DNA of 64,000 nt from Mesorhizobium sp. (GTDB lineage Bacteria > Pseudomonadota > Alphaproteobacteria > Rhizobiales > Rhizobiaceae), in assembly GCF_004963255.1 (NCBI RefSeq), contig NZ_SUGA01000009.1, positions 62,001 to 126,000 of the forward strand, read 5' to 3'. This document shows, piece after piece, positions 54,791 to 63,782 of this stretch. Made by a program: the position numbers and the translations under genes. The first letter of the stretch is position 1, and every line of letters starts with the position of its first letter. The notes beneath the pieces were generated by a model, which was given only the letters and a program-made list of their open reading frames with translations, ran no database searches and had not been told where the DNA came from.

Positions 54791-57700
54791 TTAACGGTAC
54801 TCGAAGATCGAGCGGAATATACCGGGCGCCACCACGGACAGCGGATTGACGTTGAGGGTCGGCTTGTTGGCATTGCCGCGCAGCCGGTAGGTGACGCCGA
54901 TCAGGCCGCGGTCGCGTCCGTTGCCGAGCAGCGGCCCGAACAGCGGCAATTCGCCGAAGATGCGGTTCAGCCCGTAGACCGGCATGAAGGTGCCGGTCAT
55001 GTCCATGTTGTTGTTCGGATCGTAGAGCGTTCCCTGGAAGGTAGTGCCGATGCGTGGACCGCGCAGCAGGCCGTTCGCCAGCCTCAGATAGCCGGACCCC
55101 TTGTCGATCTCGGCGAAGCCGCGCTCGAACTGCACCCTGGACGTATCGATATTGCCCTTGACGGCCTCGTTCAGGCTGCGCGTATCGCCGGCCGGCGTCG
55201 TCGACACGATCGAGGCGAGCTTGGGCTCGTTGACGACATAGAAGTTGCGGGCATCCACCTGTCCCTTCATCGGCCCGTCGGCAGCGCCCGAGAGCGACAG
55301 CGTGATCGCGCCGCCTTCCATATGCTCGTAGACGTTGAGGAAACGCAGGATCGCGCCGGCGTCGGCCGACTTCACCCTAAGCACCCGGCCGCCTTCGCTG
55401 GTGGTGTTGTTGATCGTGATCGGGGCGCCCGAGCTTGCCGCGGCGGTGACGTTGAGCCCGTTCACGCGCGATCCGGCCGCGCTGTATTCGAGCTTCAGAT
55501 TGGAAAGCACCTCGTCATGGAAACCGGTCAGCGATGCCACATCGGCGCTCACCGAGATCGCGTCGCTGCCAGCGCCCTTGGTGGCGGTGTCGACATCGGA
55601 AGTGAACTGCTTGATCAGCGAGCGGGCGTCGAGCGACGCGCCGCTGACGTCGACCGCGTAGCTCTTGCCGGCGCGCTTGACCGAAACGGCAACATCGTCG
55701 CCTCGGTTCAACGCAACCTTGCTGAAGCGGGCCGCGGACAACGCGCCGTTGACCAGCGTCACATTGCCGTCGATCGAAAAGCTTTTTCCGTCGAGAGCGA
55801 AATCCGACAGCGTGGTTGTGCTGCCGGACTTCGCCATGTTGAATGCAACCTTGGCCGGAATGCCGGCGCCCTTGCTCCAGCCCGCCCAGGGAATGTCGAG
55901 CCTGGCATTGGTCAGGTCCGCCGAGACCTGCTGGGCGTCCTCGCCGCTCTTGTCGATCGCCACCTTGATGGTTCCCGAAAGCAGGTCCGAGAGCCCAGGC
56001 ATGCTGGCGTCGCGCGTCTTGTCGTCGAGGATCAGCGTGACCTTGCGGCTGCGCGCCGGCCCGTCATCGGCGAGCGGTTCGACCAGATCGAGCTCGGCCG
56101 GAATGCCGTTGAGCTTGGCTTCCGCCGAAATCACCGCCTGTTTTGGCCCCACTGTTATCGAGCCGTCCGCTTCGGTAACGGTCTGGTCTTCGAACGGCTT
56201 GGCGAGCGACAGGTCCTGATAGTCGAGGGAAACCAGCCAATCGAGCTTCGCGGTGTCCATGCCCCTCGTCAGCGGAATGTCTGCCCTGACGTGGCCGGTA
56301 ACGGTGCCGGACAGGTCCTCGGGCGCCAGCCCGACATGGCGCATGGCATTGATCGGCTCGTAGGAGGCAAGCTCGGCGATCGCCGGCGCCTCACCCGCGA
56401 CGTCGATGTCGAGCCCGCCGACCACGATCGGTCGATTGGCGTTCTTGATCGTCAGCGTCCCGCCGCTTGCCGCCACGGTGCGCCCGCTCGGCATGTAGAC
56501 GCTGCCCGATGAGAGCGCGACGTCGACATCGTTGCCGTGGAACGCGACGACACCGACAGCGTCGCGGACCGGCGGGATGCGCCCGGCGGTATCGAAGCGC
56601 GAGCCTTCGATCTGGAAACGGCCAAACACTTCGTCGCCGGTAAGCGGCACGCCATTGCCCAGGCGCCCCGGCACCACCTGGAACTGCAGGTTGCCGTCGG
56701 TCACCGTACCGCCGAACAGGTTGCCCAGCACCCAAAGCCGCGCGTTGCGGGCCGAAAACCATGGCCACAATTGCTTCACATGCGAGACCGGCATGTCGTG
56801 AACGTTGAGCGACAGCGACACGCCCGGAGGACCGTTGTCGACGAAGGCGACGGTGGCCGCGCCCAGCACTTCGCCCGATCCGCCGGACCGGACGCCGATC
56901 TGCTCGGCGACGAGCTTGCGGCTCTTCGGCTGATAGACGCCCGCGATGCGGGCCAGGAACTGAAGCGCCGGTTCGGGCGATTCCGCGGGCGCCAGCGTCG
57001 AGCCGTCGCTGGTCAGGTCGTAGCGGTATGCGGGCTCCTCCCCGATGGCTGCCGGCTTCGGCCCAATCGACCCGGCAAAGTCGAAGCTCGAGCGACCGTT
57101 CTTGATCAGCAGTCGGTCGACCGAAATTTTGTTCGAGCCGGCCATCAGCGTGGCATTGGCTTCGACATCGACAGGCAGCAGCCCACGCTCGTCCAGGTCG
57201 AGCACGGAACCGGTGAGCGAGAGCGAGGCCGCCAGCCGCGACGGGCTGTCGGCCGACGCTTCCGAGCCCGAAAGTTTCAGCGAGATCGAACCCAGTCTGG
57301 CGCCATCGGCCGCGGGGGCAGTCTCGGTCGAGGCGCCCTCGCCGGAGTTGCCCGCGCCTTCTATTTCGATGTTGGCATCCAGCGAGGCGATCCGCCTTGC
57401 CGTCGCATCGCGGGTCGCGGTTGCGGTCAAAGTCGCGTGCCGGCCGTCGACATCGGCATCGTAGGAGAACTGCATGCGCCCGGTACCGGTCTGCGCGACG
57501 GTTGCCGAGGTGACGGTCACGCGCTTGACGAGCCCTGTGTCCGGCAATTCGAACTCGACGTTGTGCAAATCGATCTGGCGTATCGAGTCCTCGCGCACGG
57601 CATCCAGTGCGTCGTTGACGCTGGCGAACGCCGCCGCCGACACTTTCTCCGGGTCGACAAGCCCGTTCTCGTTGCGCAGCGCCGCCGTCCAGTCACCGCC

Positions 57701-58246
57701 GCCAGAAGGCATGGCCGCCACGACAATGTGGGCGTTGGAGAATCTGGCGCTGGTCAGCCGGACATCGCCCGAAAGCAGCGGCAAGAGGCGCATGCCGAAA
57801 CGCACCCGCCCGATATCGGCCATCGGCTTGCCGTCAGCCGTCTTGAGGCTGACATCGTTCACCTGCAGGGCAATGAAGCTCGATCCGTCCAGCGTCAGCC
57901 GCGCCGCGCCGACGGTGACATTGACATCGACCCCTGCCAGCTTCTCGATGGCGGTCTCCGCCTCGGCCCGGAGCCGTTCCGTGCCGATGCCCGAGGCCCC
58001 CAGGACATAGACGCCCGCCGCCGCCAGAAGCACGAGCGCGCAAAGCCCGGCAAACACGCGGCCGAGGACGCGGAAGCGCCGCCGCACCACCGCGCGGCCA
58101 AGCGGCGGCACGCTGCAAGCGGACGGGAGCTTCGCCAGGTCGGTGATCTCGTCACGCCTGAACCTGATCTTCTCGTGCTGCGGGTCTTCCTGATCCAAGC
58201 AATCTTCCGTTGTGACGAACTCGTCATGGACGAATCCCCGCCTCAC
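54791..58246 (-). CDS. Large AsmA/YhdP-like envelope protein (DUF3971 and AsmA C-terminal region)
   Basis: About 1151 residues. After a basic N-terminus a single membrane anchor (VLGRVFAGLCALVLLAAAGVYVLG) is followed by a long, repetitive beta-rich periplasmic part with the pattern of DUF3971/AsmA-like proteins, and an AsmA-type C-terminus (GSGYLRLANGLLRGPRIGTTFQGTLYDPNNN, VTYRLRGNANKPTLNVNPLSVVAPG). Relatives YhdP and TamB help move phospholipids to the outer membrane. Start is uncertain: I use GTG 58246; the frame also opens at TTG 58279. It is divergent from bcp. The role in this organism is inferred. Confidence 0.8.
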   Translation of the reverse strand: MRRGFVHDEFVTTEDCLDQEDPQHEKIRFRRDEITDLAKLPSACSVPPLGRAVVRRRFRVLGRVFAGLCALVLLAAAGVYVLGASGIGTERLRAEAETAIEKLAGVDVNVTVGAARLTLDGSSFIALQVNDVSLKTADGKPMADIGRVRFGMRLLPLLSGDVRLTSARFSNAHIVVAAMPSGGGDWTAALRNENGLVDPEKVSAAAFASVNDALDAVREDSIRQIDLHNVEFELPDTGLVKRVTVTSATVAQTGTGRMQFSYDADVDGRHATLTATATRDATARRIASLDANIEIEGAGNSGEGASTETAPAADGARLGSISLKLSGSEASADSPSRLAASLSLTGSVLDLDERGLLPVDVEANATLMAGSNKISVDRLLIKNGRSSFDFAGSIGPKPAAIGEEPAYRYDLTSDGSTLAPAESPEPALQFLARIAGVYQPKSRKLVAEQIGVRSGGSGEVLGAATVAFVDNGPPGVSLSLNVHDMPVSHVKQLWPWFSARNARLWVLGNLFGGTVTDGNLQFQVVPGRLGNGVPLTGDEVFGRFQIEGSRFDTAGRIPPVRDAVGVVAFHGNDVDVALSSGSVYMPSGRTVAASGGTLTIKNANRPIVVGGLDIDVAGEAPAIAELASYEPINAMRHVGLAPEDLSGTVTGHVRADIPLTRGMDTAKLDWLVSLDYQDLSLAKPFEDQTVTEADGSITVGPKQAVISAEAKLNGIPAELDLVEPLADDGPARSRKVTLILDDKTRDASMPGLSDLLSGTIKVAIDKSGEDAQQVSADLTNARLDIPWAGWSKGAGIPAKVAFNMAKSGSTTTLSDFALDGKSFSIDGNVTLVNGALSAARFSKVALNRGDDVAVSVKRAGKSYAVDVSGASLDARSLIKQFTSDVDTATKGAGSDAISVSADVASLTGFHDEVLSNLKLEYSAAGSRVNGLNVTAAASSGAPITINNTTSEGGRVLRVKSADAGAILRFLNVYEHMEGGAITLSLSGAADGPMKGQVDARNFYVVNEPKLASIVSTTPAGDTRSLNEAVKGNIDTSRVQFERGFAEIDKGSGYLRLANGLLRGPRIGTTFQGTLYDPNNNMDMTGTFMPVYGLNRIFGELPLFGPLLGNGRDRGLIGVTYRLRGNANKPTLNVNPLSVVAPGIFRSIFEYR

Positions 58247-58293
58247 GTTATAACGATGCTTTCCCGCGCGTAACCGCAAACAAGGGCATCGAT

Positions 58294-58761
58294 ATGGCTG
58301 ATCTCGCGGTGGGCGACGCAGCGCCCCAATTCGATCTTCCGCGTGACGGCGGCGGCTCCCTCAGTCTCGCCGCGCTCCGGGGCAAGCCCGTTGTACTCTA
58401 CTTCTACCCGCAGGACGACACCACAAGCTGCACCAACGAGGCGATCGGCTTCTCGCAGTTGAAACCGGAGTTCGAGAAGGCCGGCGTCGAAGTGATCGGG
58501 CTGTCCCCCGATAGCGTGAAGAAACACGACAAATTCAAGGCGAAGTACGATCTCACCGTCGATCTCGTCGCCGACGAGGAGCGCAAGGTGATCGAGGCCT
58601 ATCATTTGTGGGTCGAGAAGACGATGTACGGACGCAATTATATGGGTGTCGAGCGCGCCACCTTCCTGATCGGCAAGGATGGGCGCATTGCCCGCGTCTG
58701 GCGCAAGGTTCGCGTCAAGGGCCATGCCGAAGAAGTGCTCGAGGCCGTGCGCGCGCTCTGA
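58294..58761 (+). CDS. bcp: Bcp/PrxQ-type peroxiredoxin
   Basis: A 155-residue thiol peroxidase of the BCP family. VVLYFYPQDDTTSCTNEAIGFSQLKPEFEKAGVEVIGLSPDSVKKHDKF is the active region, with peroxidatic Cys 46. The resolving Cys usually five positions later in Bcp is Ile here, and Cys 46 is the only cysteine, so the enzyme must use a 1-Cys mechanism or an external thiol. The Thr before the Cys and the conserved Arg (VERATFLI) are present. AAGG lies about 8 nt before ATG 58294. Confidence 0.92.
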   Translation: MADLAVGDAAPQFDLPRDGGGSLSLAALRGKPVVLYFYPQDDTTSCTNEAIGFSQLKPEFEKAGVEVIGLSPDSVKKHDKFKAKYDLTVDLVADEERKVIEAYHLWVEKTMYGRNYMGVERATFLIGKDGRIARVWRKVRVKGHAEEVLEAVRAL

Positions 58762-58802
58762 GCGTCGCCAAAGCCCATCAAAGCAATCGACAATTATGGT
58801 CG

Positions 58803-59939
58803 TTACTCGTCAGGTGCCTCGGCCTTCGGCTGCCGCCGCGTCCTCCAGGATTTCGAACGATGGCTCGCTTGATCGGCCAACGCGGCAAGTTGGCCACGCA
58901 AACCGCGCGCCCCCATCAAGGACGACAGCGTGACTGATTGCGTGGCAAAGCGCCGCTTGAAATCCTCGCCGCCGCAGAGAAAATCGACGGTGGCAAGGCC
59001 ACGGTCGAACGACCATTGGATATAGTCCATCATCAGTACCATACCCGGCGAGGCGCGCTCGTATTCGGGATCATAGGTGGTGACGAAAGCCATCATCGTG
59101 CCGTGCTGCTCGAAATTGATCGAGACGGCGACGATCGTGTCGTCAAGCTCCAGCACGAAGATGCGCAACAGCCCGAGGTCGGCCAGCACCGAAGTAAGCG
59201 CGGCAAGAACCGGCGAGCCCTTATCGAACAGATCCGAGGCACGACCATGGCGAGCGAGCCAGAGGCGCTTCAGCGTCGCGACGCGCTCGAGCACCGGCTC
59301 GCGCGGCTCCGCCGCGTCCAGCAGCCGGAAACGCAATGCACCGCTTTCTTCCATGAACTTCCGGCCACGGCGATAGTTCTGCCGGCCCTTCTTGGACAAC
59401 GTCTCGAACCATTCCGCCCCGCGCTGCCAGGAGCCAGCGACACGATAGCTGATTTCAGTGCGGTGGTTGGGCCGAAGCGCCCTGCCATGAACCGGTTCCA
59501 GCAGGGCATGAACACCGGCATCCGGTAACAGGCGGTTGAGATAGATCAGGTCGAAGCCACCCTGGTCAAAAACATACTGCCAGAGGCGGGAGATCGCCCG
59601 CGGGTCGCTGTCGGGTGCAACCAGCGCGTCGCCATAGTCACTGTGATCCTTCGCCGCCCATTCGAGGATGCGGATGCCGGAACGCCTGAAGGTCGCGAGC
59701 GCTATCACGCCATCGAGCCGACCGCCGTTCCAGGCAAGCCCAATCCTGAGCGCGCGCCGCTCCTGCTGCGGGGTGGTGCGCCACCAGGCCGCGATCCAGT
59801 CCGGGTGCTGGAAGACAAGCCCGCCAGCCCGCTGCCAGAGCGCCCTCCAGGCCGGTGCGATCTCGGCCAGGCGCGCCGCCGACGTCACGACTTCGAAGGT
59901 GTGTGTCCGCGGGATTGCGAGCACAACGGGACCGTTCAT
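58803..59939 (-). CDS. FemAB-like GNAT acyltransferase (BioF2/CelD type)
   Basis: A 378-residue protein with an N-terminal region (LAEIAPAWRALWQRAGGLVFQHPDWIAAWWR) and a C-terminal GNAT/FemAB-like fold (NYRRGRKFMEESG, VAVSINFEQHGTMMAFVTTYDPEYERASPGMVLMMDYIQWSFDRG). Proteins of this group are annotated as cellulose-biosynthesis or FemAB-like acetyltransferases; the acyl donor is unknown. The start ATG 59939 overlaps the upstream desaturase stop (ATGA), so the two are tightly coupled. A KR-rich C-terminus suggests no membrane anchor. Confidence 0.8.
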   Translation of the reverse strand: MNGPVVLAIPRTHTFEVVTSAARLAEIAPAWRALWQRAGGLVFQHPDWIAAWWRTTPQQERRALRIGLAWNGGRLDGVIALATFRRSGIRILEWAAKDHSDYGDALVAPDSDPRAISRLWQYVFDQGGFDLIYLNRLLPDAGVHALLEPVHGRALRPNHRTEISYRVAGSWQRGAEWFETLSKKGRQNYRRGRKFMEESGALRFRLLDAAEPREPVLERVATLKRLWLARHGRASDLFDKGSPVLAALTSVLADLGLLRIFVLELDDTIVAVSINFEQHGTMMAFVTTYDPEYERASPGMVLMMDYIQWSFDRGLATVDFLCGGEDFKRRFATQSVTLSSLMGARGLRGQLAALADQASHRSKSWRTRRQPKAEAPDE

Positions 59940-60949
59940 GGCCGTGTCCCCTCCGAGGCCCGCGAGGTGCGTGACCGTGGCTTTCCGGGCCGGATGCGCC
60001 TGGCGATATGACCCCACATCCGCTTCAGCGGCATGAGGTAGAGGCCTGCGAGCGACTGATAGTCACGCACATCGCGGTCGACCAGCCCGAACTTGAAGTC
60101 CTCGTCAGGCCTCGGCACACACAATGTTCCGAAAAGCCGGTCCCAGAACGAGAAGAGCAGCCCGAAGTTCTTGTCGTAGTGGCGCGGATCGACGCTGTGA
60201 TGCAACTGATGCCAGTGGGGACACAGGATCAAATGGTTGAGCGGGCCGAACGAGATCTTGAAATGCGTGTGCCTGACGAAATCCATCATCAGGATGTTAC
60301 GCATGACATAGACGTTGACGCCAAAAACGGTCAGTTCGACAAGGTTCAGCGAAATCAGCGACCAGATGCCGAAGCAAAACCCCACGATGATGCCGTCCCA
60401 GGCTCGGTTCATCAACTCGTCGAGCGGATGGACCCGGTCCTTGGTGATCCCGACCATCACCTCGGCCGAGTGATGCACCTTGTGCAGTTCCCAAAGCAGT
60501 GGATAGCGATGCTGGGCGACGTGATAGAGATAATAGGAAATGTCGTAGGCGAGGAGCATGCTGACGGTGAAGATCAGAACCGTCACCGGCCCTGCCGGCC
60601 CCTCGGTCAGAGGCGGTTGGAAGTGGAGCAGTGTCGAAAACAGCCAGTTGGTCCCGTACCCCACCGCCGTGACGAAGACGATTCCGGCGGGCAGCATCAG
60701 GAAAGGCATCAGGGCCTTCTTCGTGACCCAGAACAGAAGGTCGGCCTTCGCGGAAGGATGGGTGATGACCTCGTGCGGGATGACGAACTCGAAGAACTCC
60801 TTCCAGCTCTTCTCCTCGACCGTGCGCCAATAGGCTACAAGCGCGCTGACAAAGGCAGTCAGCAGCAAAAGCCCGGTCGCCAGCAGACTGGTGCCCGAAA
60901 TCTTGTCGAGGAGCTTGCCAACCAGATCGTCCAGCATTCCTACCGCCAC
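59936..60949 (-). CDS. Sterol desaturase/fatty acid hydroxylase superfamily protein
   Basis: A 337-residue membrane di-iron enzyme. Several transmembrane segments flank the His clusters YLYHVAQHRYPLLWELHKVHHSAEV and CPHWHQLHHSVD, the His-box set of the fatty acid hydroxylase superfamily. It would hydroxylate or desaturate a lipid chain using O2. Start at GTG 60949 is favoured by a GGGA 6-8 nt upstream; ATG 60937 is nearly as good, and the longer frame is unlikely. It is the first gene of a two-gene unit with the FemAB-like protein. Confidence 0.85.
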   Translation of the reverse strand: MAVGMLDDLVGKLLDKISGTSLLATGLLLLTAFVSALVAYWRTVEEKSWKEFFEFVIPHEVITHPSAKADLLFWVTKKALMPFLMLPAGIVFVTAVGYGTNWLFSTLLHFQPPLTEGPAGPVTVLIFTVSMLLAYDISYYLYHVAQHRYPLLWELHKVHHSAEVMVGITKDRVHPLDELMNRAWDGIIVGFCFGIWSLISLNLVELTVFGVNVYVMRNILMMDFVRHTHFKISFGPLNHLILCPHWHQLHHSVDPRHYDKNFGLLFSFWDRLFGTLCVPRPDEDFKFGLVDRDVRDYQSLAGLYLMPLKRMWGHIARRIRPGKPRSRTSRASEGTRP

Positions 60950-61241
60950 GGTGAATCCCAAACACCAACACGCCTTTACTCGAAAAACGTCAACTAAACG
61001 CAATCGAAGAGAGTTAAGAAACCGCGCCTTACTCTGGGAGCTATAGGCTGCTCCCGGCAGAACATTGATGCTCGTCGCCAACGATTTCGCGACATGGCGT
61101 CCGCGTCCAGGAGATTTACGCGCAACCTCGTGCCCGTGCTGCGAGCATTCGGCGCCGCGCGGTCGACCCGGCAAGCCTTTGTTAACCCTAATAATGTGTA
61201 ATCAGGCTTGTCGTTGGTCCCGTAACGAAAGCCTGGTCCCC

Positions 61242-62522
61242 GTGAAACCAACCGGTCAGTCAGCTGTCTTCGGCAGGCGCAAGGAACCGCACACGGTCAT
61301 CATCGCCCGCGGCAACGAGATAAGGCATTTCACCATCCGCCCCTGGCTCGCCGCCTTCCTCGGCTCGGCCCTGGCGGCGATCGCCATCGGCTATCTGCTT
61401 GCCACGTCCTATCTGGTGTTGCGCGACGACCTGATCGGCGCCACGACGGCCAGGCAGGCGCGCATGCAGCAGGCCTATGAGGACCGCATCTCGGCCCTTC
61501 GTGCCCAGGTCGACCGCATCACCAGCCGCCAGCTTCTCGACCAGCAACTGATGGAAACCAAGGTCAGCGAGCTCTTGGCCAGGCAGACACAGCTCAGCGA
61601 GCGTCACGGGCGGCTTGGCCCGATCCTCGAGCGCGCCGAGAACGAGGTCGGCGACGCGCCCGCGGCAGGCGCCGCGGCGGCCAAGCGCGATGAACCCGCA
61701 GAGGTCACCGGCAGCCTCTCTCAGGCGCCGACCTATTCCGTCGCATCCTTGAGCGCTGGTGACACCAGGCCCTTCTCGCTCTGGTCGACAAGGTCCGATC
61801 CGCTCGATGGTGAAACGGCCGCTGATCGCGCCGACAAGCTGTTCGTCTCGATCAACGCATCGCTGAAGGCCATCGAGAGCCAGCAGCTCTCGCGCATCAC
61901 CACGCTTGCCGACAGCGCCTACAAGAATGCCGATGCCATAACCCAGGCGCTGGAAGCCGCGGGCCTGCCGGTCGACAGCGAGCTCAACAAGAGCGACGTC
62001 GGCGGCCCACTGGTGCCGCTCGATCCCTCGCTGGTTTTCGACAGCAAGGTCAAGGAACTGGACGAGGCGCTCGACGCGCTTGACGGAGTCAAGAAGGAGG
62101 CGCGCAAGCTGCCGCTTGCCAACCCCGCCCCTGGCCATCCGGTGACCAGCCCGTTTGGCGTACGCACGGACCCGATCCTGGGCAGCGCCGCCCTGCACAC
62201 GGGCATGGATTTCAGGGCGCCGATCGGCATGCCGGCCAAGGTCACGGCCGCCGGCATCGTCACCAGGGCCGGCTGGGCCGGCGGCTACGGCCGCATGGTC
62301 GAGGTCGACCACGGCAACGGCTTTGCCACACGCTACGGACATCTGAGCGAGATCGACGTCACTGTCGGCCAGAAGCTCGCCGCCGGCGACATCATCGGCA
62401 AGACCGGCAGCAGCGGCCGCTCGACCGGTCCGCACCTTCATTACGAAGTGCGCCACGATGGCGAGGCGGTCGACCCGCTGCGCTTCCTCACTGTCGGCAA
62501 GAAGGTCGCGCAATACCTTTGA
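61242..62522 (+). CDS. M23-family (LytM-domain) metallopeptidase
   Basis: A 426-residue protein with an N-terminal transmembrane segment (WLAAFLGSALAAIAIGYLL), a coiled-coil region (EDRISALRAQVDRITSRQLLDQQLM), a low-complexity linker and a C-terminal M23 domain: GVRTDPILGSAALHTGMDFRAPIG (HxxxD), and GRSTGPHLHYEVRHDG (HxH). Zinc residues are intact, so it may cut peptidoglycan crosslinks, or activate amidases. I use GTG 61242 because it starts the conserved sequence; earlier starts are in the intergenic region. It is divergent from the desaturase. Confidence 0.88.
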   Translation: MKPTGQSAVFGRRKEPHTVIIARGNEIRHFTIRPWLAAFLGSALAAIAIGYLLATSYLVLRDDLIGATTARQARMQQAYEDRISALRAQVDRITSRQLLDQQLMETKVSELLARQTQLSERHGRLGPILERAENEVGDAPAAGAAAAKRDEPAEVTGSLSQAPTYSVASLSAGDTRPFSLWSTRSDPLDGETAADRADKLFVSINASLKAIESQQLSRITTLADSAYKNADAITQALEAAGLPVDSELNKSDVGGPLVPLDPSLVFDSKVKELDEALDALDGVKKEARKLPLANPAPGHPVTSPFGVRTDPILGSAALHTGMDFRAPIGMPAKVTAAGIVTRAGWAGGYGRMVEVDHGNGFATRYGHLSEIDVTVGQKLAAGDIIGKTGSSGRSTGPHLHYEVRHDGEAVDPLRFLTVGKKVAQYL

Positions 62523-62555
62523 CCGGCTGATCCGACAAAGGCGCCTGCGGATCGG

Positions 62556-63782
62556 CTAAGCGCCGCAATTTTCCTGTCCGGCCAGGTACATCGTTGCCAC
62601 CGACACCAGAGTAAGGACGCCGTTCTTCAACGCCGTCTCGTCGACGCGGAACCTGGAATGGTGGAGCGGGTAGACTGCCCCTACCCCCTCGTTGCGGATG
62701 CCGAGCCGGAAATAGACCGACGGGCGTTTCTCGCTATAGTAACCGAAGTCGTCCGCAATGCTCCATCCAGGCATGTTGAGAACATTATCCGCGCCGATGC
62801 TGGCCCTGGCGCCGGCCATGATGAGCGCGGCCATACCGGCATCGTTGACGACGCCCGGTTCGCCCCGGCGGATGTCGATCTTTACGCTGGCGCCGTGGCT
62901 TGCCGCTATTCCTTCCAGCACTTCACGAAGCCGGCGCCAGGCCCGCACGCGAGTGGCGTCGTGGCCGCTGCGGATGGTGCCTTTGAACGCGACCTTGCCG
63001 GCGGTGACGTTATAGGCATTGCCGCCATTGATGGCGGTGACCGAGATGACCAGGGGATCATAGGGATCGGTCTCACGCGATACGATCTTCTGCAGGTCGC
63101 CCACCATTGAGCAGGCGACCGTCAGCGCGTCTATGCCTTCATAGGGCTTTGCCGCATGCGCCGCCGAGCCCGTGACCAGCACATCGAACGTATCGCAGGC
63201 GAGAGTGTAGGGACCCGGGCCGACGGCCACCTTGCCCGACGGCGTATACGGATCGACATGGAGGCAGATCGCGGCATCGACGTCGTCGAGAAGCCCTTCC
63301 TCGACCACCCGTTTGCCGCCTGACGGTTCATCTTCCTCGGCCGGCTGGAAGATCAGGCGAACCGTTCCGCCGAAACTGTCGCGTGAGCGATTGAGATGCG
63401 CGGCGACCGCGAAGCCCATCCCGGCATGGGCGTCATGACCGCAGGCATGCATCACGCCCGGATTTTTGGATGCAAAATCGACACCGGACTCCTCCTCGAT
63501 CGGCAAGGCGTCGATATCGGCACGGATAGCCACCTTGCGGTTCGAAGGCCGGCCGGTGCCGACGATGTCGACGGCAAGCCCGTAGCCGGCCACATCACGG
63601 ATTTCGGTGATCCCTTCCTTTGCAAGCATCTCGCGCAAATAGCGCTGCGTGCCCGCTTCCCGGTTCGACAGCTCGGGGTGGCAGTGCAGATGGCGCCGGA
63701 TCTCGATCATCCGATCGAGAATTCCGGCATCGATGTCGGGCGCGGCATCGCTCGTCGAGGACGGCCGGTCAGGTTTTGACAT
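62556..63782 (-). CDS. M20-family amidohydrolase (aminoacylase-like)
   Basis: A 408-residue zinc amidohydrolase of the M20D subfamily. IRRHLHCHPELSNREAGTQ begins the catalytic domain, VMHACGHDAHAGMGFAVAAHL (CGHDxH) and IFQPAEEDEPSGGKRVVEEGL carry the metal and catalytic residues, and the HVDPYTPSGKVAVGPG and final HHSRFRVDE positions provide further ligands. It hydrolyses N-acyl or amide bonds of amino acids. Start ATG 63782 overlaps the upstream M24 gene by 14 nt, so translation is coupled. The substrate is unknown, perhaps an ectoine-type intermediate. Confidence 0.9.
   Translation of the reverse strand: MSKPDRPSSTSDAAPDIDAGILDRMIEIRRHLHCHPELSNREAGTQRYLREMLAKEGITEIRDVAGYGLAVDIVGTGRPSNRKVAIRADIDALPIEEESGVDFASKNPGVMHACGHDAHAGMGFAVAAHLNRSRDSFGGTVRLIFQPAEEDEPSGGKRVVEEGLLDDVDAAICLHVDPYTPSGKVAVGPGPYTLACDTFDVLVTGSAAHAAKPYEGIDALTVACSMVGDLQKIVSRETDPYDPLVISVTAINGGNAYNVTAGKVAFKGTIRSGHDATRVRAWRRLREVLEGIAASHGASVKIDIRRGEPGVVNDAGMAALIMAGARASIGADNVLNMPGWSIADDFGYYSEKRPSVYFRLGIRNEGVGAVYPLHHSRFRVDETALKNGVLTLVSVATMYLAGQENCGA

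Noticed and set aside
56537..58273. A 578-residue open frame antisense to the AsmA-like gene
   Set aside because: Antisense shadow with no hydrophobic core or motif; the minus-strand gene has a membrane anchor and a family C-terminus.
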